Part shown: positions 14,584-22,808 of the stretch, in pieces
How the letters are laid out: each line of letters begins with the position of its first letter
Numbering within the stretch: the first letter of the stretch is position 1
Made by a program: the position numbers and the translations under genes
Origin: Acidobacteriota bacterium
GTDB lineage: Bacteria > Acidobacteriota > Terriglobia > Terriglobales > Acidobacteriaceae
NCBI GenBank assembly: GCA_021799945.1
Contig: JAJYZK010000003.1
Coordinates: 1 to 25,622, forward strand
Direction of reading: 5' to 3'
Length of the DNA: 25,622 nt
Notes under the pieces: model-generated
What the model saw: the letters and a program-made list of their open reading frames with translations, nothing else
Database searches by the model: none
What the model was told of the DNA's origin: nothing

Positions 14584-15549
14584 ATGCAAATGAAAAAGCC
14601 TCTCGAAGCGAACGATGCCGGCGAGAATGATGCCGGCCACGGGCGTTGTTCCGCTCGGTTCCTGGTCGCCAGAGCCGTCGTGGCCATGGCGGCTGTGCTC
14701 TTTCCCGCGGTTGCCGACGGGGCGCCGGCAACCTTTGTCACTGCGCTGCCAGTATCCGCCAACCAGATACTCTCCCGCTTCAACTGGGAACCGGCCTTCA
14801 GCAGCAGCAATCTCACCAGCGTGCAATTCCCTTTCGATCTTGGCTATGGAATTACCGCGCGCTGGACGATACTGGCTACGTTTCACCAGGGTTATGCGTC
14901 CATGAGCGCGTCCTCTCCCACGGGAGCCGCCGAGCAATTCCATTCGGCGGGGATGGGCGATACGCTGGCATTTCTGCGCTATACGCTGATCAAACACGAC
15001 AAAATGCACTCCACTCTCCGCGTAACTCCGCTCGCAGGCGTGGTAATTCCAAGCGGCAACAATCAACTGCGAGGCCCCGGCGGCTTGCTGCCGCAGCCGC
15101 TGCAGACCGGCGGTGGCTCCTGGTCTCCCTATGCCGGCATGGCCATGGGCGCCTTTCATTACGGGAATGGCTATTCCGGCGACATCACCTACCGGTATAA
15201 CCCCGTCACACGTTTAGGTATCACTCCAGGAAACCTGGTGCGCGCAGACTGGCAGGAGCAGTGGAGGTTTTACCCGCTCCGCTTGAAAGACGGCTTTCCG
15301 CATTTTGCCCTGCTGTCATTGGAAGAGAACTATCTGCACAATGGGCAGAGCCACAACTCAGACCAACCAACAGCGCAATCGGCGGGATTTATCTATACCC
15401 AGGACATTGTGCCTGAATTTCAGAGCATGAATTACTTGATCGGCTTTGGAATGAGAGTGCCGGTTGTGCAGGACTACGCGAGCCCCTTGGCTGTCCGGCA
15501 GCGGCTTGGCATGGTGATGCTGTTTGAATACAACTTTTCACGGCGTTGA
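14584..15549 (+). CDS. Predicted outer-membrane beta-barrel protein
   Basis: This is a 321-residue protein. An unusually long polar N-terminus precedes a hydrophobic signal core (about 25-42) ending ADGAPA, so export is likely. The mature part alternates short amphipathic strands with Gly/Asn-rich turns (LGYGITARWTILATFHQGY, YAGMAMGAFHYGNGYSGDITYRY) and ends in a strand closing with an aromatic residue (LFEYNFSRR). This is the style of MetA-pathway or phenol-degradation type barrels and other transporter-like outer-membrane proteins. A start at ATG 14590 is equally possible. A small secreted protein gene follows 15 bases later and an AraC regulator precedes it. Barrel character is inferred from sequence texture; the substrate is unknown. 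Confidence 0.7.
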   Translation: MQMKKPLEANDAGENDAGHGRCSARFLVARAVVAMAAVLFPAVADGAPATFVTALPVSANQILSRFNWEPAFSSSNLTSVQFPFDLGYGITARWTILATFHQGYASMSASSPTGAAEQFHSAGMGDTLAFLRYTLIKHDKMHSTLRVTPLAGVVIPSGNNQLRGPGGLLPQPLQTGGGSWSPYAGMAMGAFHYGNGYSGDITYRYNPVTRLGITPGNLVRADWQEQWRFYPLRLKDGFPHFALLSLEENYLHNGQSHNSDQPTAQSAGFIYTQDIVPEFQSMNYLIGFGMRVPVVQDYASPLAVRQRLGMVMLFEYNFSRR

Positions 15550-15564
15550 GGAGATGCGATAACA

Positions 15565-16047
15565 ATGACTGCAAGATTTCGCAGCCTAGCCCTGACGAGT
15601 GCCGCGTTCTGCGCCCTGGCCCTGCCGCCCAAGCTTGTCCTTGGGCAGCTATCACAGGAAATGACCGATCAGTTCGCATCCGCAAACTGCCGGAATTATG
15701 AACGCGTCACCGCGCATTTGAGGGGAGTTTACGGGCCGCGAGGCTACTTTAACCTAGTCGTCGGCCTTCATTCGTATCCCTTGGCGGGATTGTTCGGAGC
15801 GCAGTTCAACATCAAGCCGGGGTTGATGGTCCTGGACATCGCTCCTGGTTTTCCACGGGTGACCGTGGCCGAGATCCACCATATTGAGGCTATCTCCGGG
15901 TACAGCCCCGGTCTGGTGGAGATCCAGGAGATTCCGCCCGAGGAGCTTGCTGAAGCTGGCCCCGGTTGGAGAAAAATTCAGCCGCCAAGATCCAGGAGCG
16001 CGATTCTGCGATGGTTCGAGCGGAACTTCATCAACCACCATACCTAG
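15565..16047 (+). CDS. Small secreted protein of unknown function
   Basis: This 160-residue protein starts MTARFRS and then has a hydrophobic signal core, with probable cleavage after VLG near residue 27. The mature domain contains one Cys, aromatic strands (YFNLVVGLHSYPLAGLFGAQF), and a repeated IHHIEAI/LVEIQEIPPEEL acidic segment; it ends in a basic tail RSRSAILRWFERNF. I recognise no domain. GAGGAG at 15547-15552 precedes the ATG and overlaps the stop region of the barrel gene, so the two are almost surely co-transcribed and coupled. A periplasmic or surface partner of the barrel is the simplest guess. Confidence 0.8.
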   Translation: MTARFRSLALTSAAFCALALPPKLVLGQLSQEMTDQFASANCRNYERVTAHLRGVYGPRGYFNLVVGLHSYPLAGLFGAQFNIKPGLMVLDIAPGFPRVTVAEIHHIEAISGYSPGLVEIQEIPPEELAEAGPGWRKIQPPRSRSAILRWFERNFINHHT

Positions 16048-16315
16048 CTGGGTGAACCTTCGCATCCGCAAAATGGCGGCGGCCCGTTGCCGCGAGGGCG
16101 TAGAAGTCCGCCACGATAAGTATCCCCGCGCGCAGCCTGCCGGGCGACAGCGCGAAGACTGGCGAGTTTTCTTCTTGCCATAACTGGCAAGCGGCAACCG
16201 CAGACCCCTCGCGCGAGTTTGGACGGGTTCCCGGCCAAGCTCGTTCAAGATCACAGCAGTCGTTCGCACCCGAATTTCGCGGATCGAACCCCAGCAGCCT
16301 GTGGTGGAAGCCGCC
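16048..16315. other. Convergent intergenic region with a hairpin at 16174-16191
   Basis: About 270 bases lie between the stop of the secreted-protein gene and the stop of the DUF4340 gene. CTTGCCA (16174-16180) and TGGCAAG (16185-16191) form a perfect 7-bp stem with loop TAAC, but no T-run follows on either strand. Short reading frames cross the region, but none has a ribosome site or a recognisable product. Confidence 0.4.
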
Positions 16316-17650
16316 CTACTTTGCGGCGGGCGATTTGGCGGAGACCGCGGCGGGCTTGATGGCGGCCGCCGCGGTGGTCAGATCCGTCACCGCCGAGGGG
16401 TCCAATTGATAGAGCGTCGGATCGCTTTCACGCTTTGCGACGTACCCGCCGCCTGACTTGGCGATCGCAACGCTCTCGATCTGTCCGCCGCTCTGCGGAG
16501 TAGCCGTGATCTGGATCTCCGGGCGGCCGAAGCCGGCGTTGACGAATTTCGTCGCTGAAAGGTCGCGGAGTTGATCCACCAGACCCTGGGTCTGGCTCAA
16601 GTCCATTTTCTTACCATTGGACTGCCAGTCGGAGCCGCTGCGGGTGAAGACCCAATCGTTCGCTCCACTGCGCATTTCGACCCGGCTCAGTTGCCCATCG
16701 CCAAAATCGAAGAGCTTGCGGTTGCGGAAGTCGTCAAGGTTCTTTTCCAGAGCCTGTCCGAGCACCGTGTCGACTTTGCATGCGTCGCCGGTCACGTCGG
16801 ATTTGGCGTAGTAGCTGCGATTGTTCTTGCGGACTTCAAGGGTCTGCACGCCGGCATCGCCGGTCAACCGCGCCTCGGCAACGGGCTTACCCCGGGCAAA
16901 CTCCGTCTCCGCGGCCGGGGCCCCCAACTCGGGAGCCACCATCCGGCTCTGCGCCAGGGTGCGCACAAAATCGTCAATCGCGGAGCTGTCCGCGCGCAAG
17001 GGGCTCGGCTTCAAGATCTGCCAGCCGGATTTGATGCGCGCGAATTCAAGATCCTGCGGCTTCTTCAGCACTTCGACGCGGCTCACCTTATCCGGATCCA
17101 TGGTGAGGAGCCGCTTGTCGCGCAGGTCGTTCAGGCTCTTGTTCACTCCGGTCTTCGCATAGATGGCCACGGTGAAGACTCGCGGCGCGCCCCCCAGCAT
17201 GGCGTAGGCGTCTCCTCCGGCCGGCGTATCGTCGCCGATCAGCAGCCTTCGCGGCGCGCTCCCGCCGCCAGCGAAGTCCACCTCGACGGCGGGCTGATCC
17301 AGGCCGTATTGCGCGAGGTTGGCGCCCTTTTCCTCAATCACCCGGTCCACATTGAGGCCGCCGAGGGTGGAAAGCAGATCCGCCACGGCATCCTGATCCG
17401 CATTCAGGGCCCTGGGTTCCTGGATCCGCCACTTGCCGCCCGCATCGCGCAGCAGAACGATGGGGGCCGCGCCCTTTACCGTGACGGTAAGCTGGGTGAT
17501 CCCCGGCTGATCGAAAGCGGGGATCGCCGAGGTTGAAACGGGAGCTTGCCCTGCCCCGGCGCCGGAAGCCTTACGATGCGACGACCAGTAGAGCGCGCCG
17601 CTCAGCAGCCCGAGCAGCACAACAGCAATGAGGAGGCCTCGAAATTTCAT
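16316..17650 (-). CDS. DUF4340 domain protein, partner of a Gld-type ABC system
   Basis: This 444-residue protein starts MKFRGLLIAVVLLGLLSGALYW, an N-terminal membrane anchor, with the rest predicted periplasmic. The body shows repeated modules. Each has a strand pair of the type 'W.I..P...D...V..L...L' (for example WRIQEPRALNADQDAVADLLSTLGGL and WQILKPSPLRADSSAIDDFVRTLAQ), as in DUF4340. A third, weaker copy lies near WQSNGKKMDLSQTQGLVDQL. It ends in an Ala/Lys-rich tail. A GTG 12 codons upstream (17686) is possible but would put charged residues ahead of the anchor and overlap the GldG-like gene. It is the last gene of the operon; its molecular role is not known. Confidence 0.87.
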   Translation of the reverse strand: MKFRGLLIAVVLLGLLSGALYWSSHRKASGAGAGQAPVSTSAIPAFDQPGITQLTVTVKGAAPIVLLRDAGGKWRIQEPRALNADQDAVADLLSTLGGLNVDRVIEEKGANLAQYGLDQPAVEVDFAGGGSAPRRLLIGDDTPAGGDAYAMLGGAPRVFTVAIYAKTGVNKSLNDLRDKRLLTMDPDKVSRVEVLKKPQDLEFARIKSGWQILKPSPLRADSSAIDDFVRTLAQSRMVAPELGAPAAETEFARGKPVAEARLTGDAGVQTLEVRKNNRSYYAKSDVTGDACKVDTVLGQALEKNLDDFRNRKLFDFGDGQLSRVEMRSGANDWVFTRSGSDWQSNGKKMDLSQTQGLVDQLRDLSATKFVNAGFGRPEIQITATPQSGGQIESVAIAKSGGGYVAKRESDPTLYQLDPSAVTDLTTAAAAIKPAAVSAKSPAAK

Positions 17651-17667
17651 AACCCGGATCGCGATCC

Positions 17668-19044
17668 CTATCGCCTCTTCCACCACATGAGGATTCCCGC
17701 GACTACCACGAAGAGGGGCAGCACAAACTGGCTGATCAGCCGGACCCTGACCAGTTGAGCGCGGGTCATCGTGATGCGCCGGTCATCCTGGGCTTTGGGC
17801 CGGATCGAGATTAGGTCCTCGTCGGAGGCGAGCCAATTCAGCGCATTCATGGCCAGATCGCCGTTTCCGTTAAATCCGATAAAGCGATTCGCAGCCCAGG
17901 AAGAGCTTCCCGTCACGACAAACCGGCCTTCCATATTGGGTTTGCCAACGCTATAGGAACCCGCCGCGGCAAGCGTGAAGGGGCCTTTACGATTCGACGG
18001 ATCGTCCACCCTCACCTCGGCCGAACTCAAGTTGCTGGTCGCCAGACTCGTGCCCGAGGAATCGAACAATTTCTCCACCGTGGACTTCCCGGCATCCTTC
18101 AATTCGAGCGAGCGGGTCAGCGGAAAACCGACCGCGGTGCCTTTCATATCGCTGACGATGGGCTGGGAGCTGTAGCTGGTGACCAGCGCAACCTGCGGGC
18201 CGAGGCCGGCAAGCTGGCCGATCGGATTGAGATCCAGAATCAGATCTTTGTCCGCGGTCACTCCCCAACCCTGCAGGGCGGCGGTGAGCAGGTCGTTGCC
18301 GGCGACCTCCGTGCTTCCAATCTTCAGCGGAGGATCCAGCATAAAAAAGGCGCGGCCGCCGTTTTCGACATACGTCTGCAGCGCGGTCACCTCGGGCTGC
18401 GCGTAATCGCGGTTCGGCCCACCCACCACTACCGTGGTGCAGTCCGCGGGCACCGCGGCGGTCTGCAGCAGATTGATCGCCTTGCCCTGGTAATCGTCAC
18501 GCGACAACATCTCCAGAAAGTGCGAGAAGCCGTCGCGGCCGGTGTCGTCGATTTGATGTTCGCCGCTTCCGGTCACAAAACAGACAGTCCGCGTGCCTCC
18601 TTTCAGGACGCGGATGAAGGCGCCGGTAAGGCCTTCCTCCGTCATGCTCTTCGCCGTTTCGCGCTTGGTCCCAATCTGGACCACGGCGGTCCCGAAGTCG
18701 CGGATGCCATCCTCTCGCGCCAGTTGCGGGTTCTTATCCGGATCCACGTAATCGACGTGGACCTTGGGCGACAGATTCGCATATTCATCGAGCAGGTCTT
18801 TGCCGTCGCGGAAACGGGTGCTCTGGTTGAAGTAGGTGATGGTGGCGTTCTGGTCCAGCCCCTTCACGATCTTGTCCGTTTGCGGAGAAAGGCTGTAGCG
18901 TTTGTTCGATGTGGTGTCAAAGGACTTGTTATAGCGGTCGGCCAGCACATTCAACACCACCGCCGCGGCGAGGGCCACCAGAATATACACCGTGGCGTAG
19001 GCTGCGTATCGGGTCTGCTTGGCATGGAGCCATTGGTTCGCCAT
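17668..19044 (-). CDS. GldG-like ABC transporter auxiliary protein
   Basis: This 458-residue membrane protein has one helix near residues 12-35, a long periplasmic domain, and a C-terminal helix near 435-454 ending MWWKRR. NKRYSLSPQTDKIVKGLDQNATITYF is the family's opening block: a strongly conserved segment followed by the thioredoxin-like GldG region. VCFVTGSGEHQIDD and VVVGGPNRDYAQPEVTALQTYVENGGRAFFMLDP also match the family. The start ATG abuts the stop of the permease gene and has TGGAGG seven bases upstream. GldG works with GldA and GldF in Bacteroidota, where the genes are required for gliding. Homologues in non-gliding bacteria have no settled function. Confidence 0.92.
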   Translation of the reverse strand: MANQWLHAKQTRYAAYATVYILVALAAAVVLNVLADRYNKSFDTTSNKRYSLSPQTDKIVKGLDQNATITYFNQSTRFRDGKDLLDEYANLSPKVHVDYVDPDKNPQLAREDGIRDFGTAVVQIGTKRETAKSMTEEGLTGAFIRVLKGGTRTVCFVTGSGEHQIDDTGRDGFSHFLEMLSRDDYQGKAINLLQTAAVPADCTTVVVGGPNRDYAQPEVTALQTYVENGGRAFFMLDPPLKIGSTEVAGNDLLTAALQGWGVTADKDLILDLNPIGQLAGLGPQVALVTSYSSQPIVSDMKGTAVGFPLTRSLELKDAGKSTVEKLFDSSGTSLATSNLSSAEVRVDDPSNRKGPFTLAAAGSYSVGKPNMEGRFVVTGSSSWAANRFIGFNGNGDLAMNALNWLASDEDLISIRPKAQDDRRITMTRAQLVRVRLISQFVLPLFVVVAGILMWWKRR

Positions 19045-19812
19045 CTACGACCTCCAGCGCAGGGATTCCATCGATCGGGCGGTGAAGAACAGCCCGAGGA
19101 AGATCCCGGTGAGGTAAAAGACGACATCCTTGGATTCGATGACTCCCCGGCCGAAGGCGTCGAAATGCGAGATTACGGAAAAGTAGGCCAGCACGAGGGC
19201 CCAGGTCGCCGAATCGTAGCCGCTGCTCCACTCCAGCACCCAGAGCATCAGACAGACGCCGAAGGTGGCCGCGCCGGCGATGATCTGATTCTTGGTGAGC
19301 GTGGAAATGAACGTTCCCAACGCGAGCAGGAAGCCGCCCTGAAGCAGGAGGCCAAGGTAGCCTACCGCCAGAGGCTTCCAGTCCGGGTTGCCGTACATAA
19401 AGAGAAAGGTGAAATTGAGGGCGGTGAACAGCAGCAGACAGGCATACAGGATCAGGGCGGAGAGCCATTTCCCCAGGATGATTTCAAGATCGTGGAGCGG
19501 CGAAGTGATCAGCAGTTCGATCGTTCCGGAGCGCTTTTCTTCCGCGAACAGGCGCATCGTGATCATGGGAATGAAGAACAGGCCGACGACGCTCACGTTG
19601 GAAAGCAAGGGTCGAATGACCTCTTCGTTCAGGTTCATGGGAATCGTTTCTCCCCGGAGCTGCATCTGCATGCCTTCGATGACGAAGTAGCCGAGCGCAT
19701 TCCAGAAGAAAAATCCGAAGATCAGAGCGAACATCGTCAGCAGCAAGTAGGCGATCGGGGAAGCGAAATACGCTCCCAGTTCCTTTCGGCAGATGGTCCA
19801 GGTATTTCTCAT
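19045..19812 (-). CDS. GldF-like ABC transporter permease
   Basis: This 255-residue inner-membrane permease has six hydrophobic segments. Helix 1 follows a short cytosolic start (RNTWTICRKELGAYFASPIAYL). After a periplasmic loop and helix 2 comes LFAEEKRSGTIELLITSP, the signature of the ABC-2 permease branch that includes GldF and NosY-like proteins. GKWLSALILYACLLLF follows as helix 3. Its ATG overlaps the stop of the ATPase gene by four bases (ATGA), and its stop directly abuts the next start, so translation is coupled through the whole operon. It should pair as a dimer with the ATPase at 19809-20798. Transport cargo is unknown. Confidence 0.93.
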   Translation of the reverse strand: MRNTWTICRKELGAYFASPIAYLLLTMFALIFGFFFWNALGYFVIEGMQMQLRGETIPMNLNEEVIRPLLSNVSVVGLFFIPMITMRLFAEEKRSGTIELLITSPLHDLEIILGKWLSALILYACLLLFTALNFTFLFMYGNPDWKPLAVGYLGLLLQGGFLLALGTFISTLTKNQIIAGAATFGVCLMLWVLEWSSGYDSATWALVLAYFSVISHFDAFGRGVIESKDVVFYLTGIFLGLFFTARSMESLRWRS

Positions 19813-20798
19813 GCTTGCGACTCTTTCGTGGCGTCCTTGGTCTCTGCCGGCGTCGCGCTGGAGGTGAGTTCCAGGAAGATCTCCTCCAGGCTCATTGCGG
19901 CGGCGCGCAGTTCATGGAGATCCCAACCCGATTCGACCACGGCGCGAGCCAGATCGCCGCGAACCAGTTGGCCCTTCTGGCTTTCCACCTCGAAGACCGC
20001 GGCCTGCTCTGCGCGCTGCCGGACAGAGACGCGGCCGACTCCCGAAATCCGCTCCAGCCGGCGCAGAACCGGCTCCGGATCCAGAACGCCGCTGCGCGCG
20101 GCAATCTCCATCACCACCGATTCGACGCCTCGGGCCCGCTCCTGCAGATTGCGCACCGAGTCGGTGGCCACCAGCTTGCCCTTGTTGATGATCACCACCT
20201 GCTCGCAGGTCTGCTCCACCTCGGGAAGAATATGGGTGCTGAGAATGATCGTGTGGTCGCCGGCCAGGCTCTTGATCAGGTCTCTGGTTTCGTTGATTTG
20301 CTTTGGATCCAGCCCCGCGGTGGGCTCGTCGAGAATCAGCACCTCAGGATTGTGGACGATCGCCTGCGCCAGGCCGACGCGCTGGCGATAGCCCTTCGAA
20401 AGCTTGCCCAACAGCTTGGTCTTCACGTCGGCGACGGAGCAGCGCTCGCAAGCGTAGGCGACCCGCTTCTCCAGCTCCGCGCCGGCCAGCCCTTTCAGCT
20501 TGCCCACGAAGCGAAGATAGTCGACGGTTTCCATTTCGGGATAGATCGGCGGGCTCTCGGGAAGATACCCGATGCGCTTCTTTACCTCGAATGGCTGCTC
20601 GAGAACATCAAAGCCAGCCACCGACGCTGCGCCTGCCGAGGGCGGCAGAAAGCAGGTGAGCATGCGCATCGTGGTGGTCTTCCCCGCGCCATTGGGGCCC
20701 AGGAATCCTACGATCTGGCCTTTGGCTACCGAAAAAGAAATTCGATCGACGGCCGTTGCGCCGGCGTATTTTTTCGTCAGATCCTTGACTATGATCAT
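19809..20798 (-). CDS. GldA-like ABC transporter ATP-binding protein
   Basis: This 329-residue cytosolic ATPase has Walker A GPNGAGKTT at residues 34-42, Q-loop region YLPESPPIYPEM (79-90), signature LSKGYRQ at 133-139, Walker B LILDEP at 154-159, and the switch His in STHILPEV. The last 100 residues are an extra domain typical of GldA- and NatA-like proteins. It is the first gene of a four-gene operon. A near-consensus promoter lies upstream at 20926-20955. The start ATG gives the canonical N-terminus (MIIVKDLTKKYAG). Function as the energy unit of the GldF/GldG system is strongly supported by gene order. Confidence 0.95.
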   Translation of the reverse strand: MIIVKDLTKKYAGATAVDRISFSVAKGQIVGFLGPNGAGKTTTMRMLTCFLPPSAGAASVAGFDVLEQPFEVKKRIGYLPESPPIYPEMETVDYLRFVGKLKGLAGAELEKRVAYACERCSVADVKTKLLGKLSKGYRQRVGLAQAIVHNPEVLILDEPTAGLDPKQINETRDLIKSLAGDHTIILSTHILPEVEQTCEQVVIINKGKLVATDSVRNLQERARGVESVVMEIAARSGVLDPEPVLRRLERISGVGRVSVRQRAEQAAVFEVESQKGQLVRGDLARAVVESGWDLHELRAAAMSLEEIFLELTSSATPAETKDATKESQA

Positions 20799-21122
20799 TT
20801 CGAGTGTCTGTTTCCAATGGACATCCGCGAGCCACGAATCGATTTCACGGCCATCGCGGGAACCGGCAATCGATTCCCGGCTGTCCGCAACTCTTCCGTG
20901 GAATCAACCGGGCCAAAACCACTTTATCGTAAAAGCCGGTTTTTGGTGATGTCAATCTCCGGAATCGGCCCGCAGCCGCGCATGCGCAGCGCGCGAACGG
21001 CGGTCGCCGTGCGCGGGTTACGATCGGACGCCGCATCGCCGCATGGTCTGGAACGATCCGAAATCCGGGATCGAACGCCGCGAAAACCGCCAACGGCCGG
21101 AATTGCAGTAGCCAGGAGCGCT
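20799..21122. other. Divergent intergenic region between the Gld-like operon and the formate ligase gene
   Basis: These 324 bases hold the minus-strand promoter at 20926-20955 and a pair of AATCGATT elements near 20838 and 20869. The plus-strand promoter for the ligase gene is not obvious. A frame stays open through the whole region on the plus strand, but it has no ribosome site until AGGAG at 21113-21117. Confidence 0.4.
20926..20955 (-). promoter_or_regulatory. Near-consensus sigma-70 promoter of the Gld-like operon
   Basis: Read on the minus strand, TTGACA (20955-20950) is a full -35 match. After an 18-base spacer comes TACGAT (20931-20926), which matches four of six -10 positions. Transcription would start near 20919 and give a leader of about 120 bases before the ATPase gene. 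Confidence 0.55.
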
Positions 21123-22739
21123 ATGTCGAATGATCTGCTGCCCATTCGGGCGATCGCCGCCAAACTCTCGCTTCCCGAGGAAATGATGGAGCAATTGGGG
21201 CCGCACGGAGCCAAGGTGAAATTGTCTCTGCGGGACGACGCTTCGCGGCCCATCCGCGGCAAACTGATTCTGGTGACTGCGACGACGCCGACCGCTTCCG
21301 GAGAGGGCAAGACAGTGACGGCCATCGGCTTGGCTCAGGGCCTCGAACGCATCGGCAAACGGGCCATGATCACCTCGCGAGAGCCGTCGCTTGGTCCCGT
21401 ATTCGGCATGAAGGGCGGCGCCGCCGGCGGCGGCCGCGCGCGGGTGGAGCCGGCGGACAAAATCAATCTGCACTTTCACGGCGACTTTCACGCCATTACC
21501 AGCGCGCACAACCTGCTGGCCGCGCTGATCGATTCGCATCTGTTCCACGGCAACAGCCTGAATCTCGATCCGCAAGCCATCTCCTGGCCCCGCGCCCTGG
21601 ATATCAACGACCGGGCGCTGCGCCGCATCACGGTGCAGGCCGGCGGAGCCCGCGATGGACACGATCGGAAGACCGGCTTTTTAATTACGGCGGCCTCAGA
21701 AGTCATGGCCATTCTCGCTCTTGCGTCGGGACGCGACGATTTGCGCCAGCGGCTGGCGCGAATCGTCATCGGATCTGCCCGCTCCGGCCGTCCGGTTCGC
21801 GCCGCGCAACTGGACGCCACCGGGCCGATGATGGCGCTGCTGGCCGACGCGCTGCTGCCCAACCTGGTGCAGACCACGGAAGGAACGCCGGCCCTGGTGC
21901 ACTGCGGACCCTTCGCCAATATCGCCCATGGAACCAGCTCGATTCTGGCTCAGTCCATGGGCCTGCAGCTTGCCGACTACGTGGTAAACGAGTGCGGCTT
22001 CGCCAGCGATCTGGGCCTGGAAAAGTACATGGATATCGTGATGCCGGCCTCCGGCATCCGTCCATCCGTCGCGGTGGTGGTCACCACACTCAAGAGCGTG
22101 CTGTCGCAGGGCCAGGGATCGCTCGAAGGCGGCCTGGCGAACCTCGGCAAGCATATCCGGATCGCGCGCGGCTTCGGCTTGCCGGTGGTGGTCGCGCTGA
22201 ATCAGTTCGCGGACGATTGCGCCGCCGGGCTGGAGACGATCGCCCATTTTTGCGGCCGGGAGCAAGCGGGCTTTGCACTCTCCCAGGCCTATGCCAAAGG
22301 GGGCGAAGGCGCGATGTCCCTGGCCGAGGAGGTGGTGCGCGCCATCGAAGCCAATCCTCGGCCGAAACTGGCCGGCGCCTACCACGCGGAGGATCCGGCA
22401 GAGGTGAAGATCGGCAAGGTGGCCCGCAATGTCTATGGCGCGGCGGAGGTGGAGTTCAGCCCGGCGGCGAAGGCCGGCTTGGCCCGTATTGCGGACTGGG
22501 GCTACGCCACGCTGCCTGTGTGCATCGCCAAAACACAATACTCGCTCTCCGACAATCCGAAGCTGGCCGGAGCGCCGGAGGGCTGGACACTGCACATCGA
22601 CGAGATTTCCCTTTCCGCCGGCGCCGGATTCCTGGTCGCCGTCGCGGGCGGCATGATGCTGATGCCGGGTCTGCCGAAGGAGTCGCGCGCCGCGGCGATC
22701 GATCTGGATGACGAAGGAAGGCTGCTGGGTATCTCATGA
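21123..22739 (+). CDS. fhs: Formate-tetrahydrofolate ligase
   Basis: This 538-residue cytosolic enzyme makes 10-formyl-tetrahydrofolate from formate, THF and ATP. The ATP-binding loop TPTASGEGKTVT is at about 55-66. The conserved REPSLGPVFGMKGGAAGGGRARV follows at about 86-108, then NLHFHGDFHAITSAHNLLAA, and DMNDR-like DINDRALRRI with the GFLITAASEVMAILALA block. The end is IAKTQYSLSDNPKL and GAGFLVAVAGGMMLMPGLPK, standard for the family. Usual length is about 555, so this is complete. The frame is open 436 codons further upstream, but ATG 21123 has AGGAG six bases before it and begins at the family N-terminus. It stands alone, with no folate partner gene next to it. In heterotrophs it feeds purine synthesis or formate use. 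Confidence 0.97.
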   Translation: MSNDLLPIRAIAAKLSLPEEMMEQLGPHGAKVKLSLRDDASRPIRGKLILVTATTPTASGEGKTVTAIGLAQGLERIGKRAMITSREPSLGPVFGMKGGAAGGGRARVEPADKINLHFHGDFHAITSAHNLLAALIDSHLFHGNSLNLDPQAISWPRALDINDRALRRITVQAGGARDGHDRKTGFLITAASEVMAILALASGRDDLRQRLARIVIGSARSGRPVRAAQLDATGPMMALLADALLPNLVQTTEGTPALVHCGPFANIAHGTSSILAQSMGLQLADYVVNECGFASDLGLEKYMDIVMPASGIRPSVAVVVTTLKSVLSQGQGSLEGGLANLGKHIRIARGFGLPVVVALNQFADDCAAGLETIAHFCGREQAGFALSQAYAKGGEGAMSLAEEVVRAIEANPRPKLAGAYHAEDPAEVKIGKVARNVYGAAEVEFSPAAKAGLARIADWGYATLPVCIAKTQYSLSDNPKLAGAPEGWTLHIDEISLSAGAGFLVAVAGGMMLMPGLPKESRAAAIDLDDEGRLLGIS

Positions 22740-22808
22740 GCGGAGTCTCGCGATGGCCGCCGCCGGGCGCGGCTGTTAGACTTCCCTGAGACCCACCGGT
22801 CGCCGACA

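Noticed and set aside
15754..16269. 171-codon minus-strand frame crossing the end of the secreted-protein gene
   Set aside because: No ribosome site, Arg-rich low-quality translation, and it overlaps a sense gene with a signal peptide and a good ribosome site.
18520..20391. 623-codon open frame on the plus strand opposite the GldG-like, permease and ATPase genes
   Set aside because: It is antisense to three well-supported genes with ABC and GldG motifs; the translation is Gly/Arg/Gln/Glu-rich with no family pattern. Long antisense frames are expected at this GC content.
19815..21122. N-terminal extension of the formate-tetrahydrofolate ligase frame by 436 codons
   Set aside because: The extension runs antisense through the Gld-like ATPase gene, lacks any domain, and a good ribosome site precedes the family-typical start at 21123.
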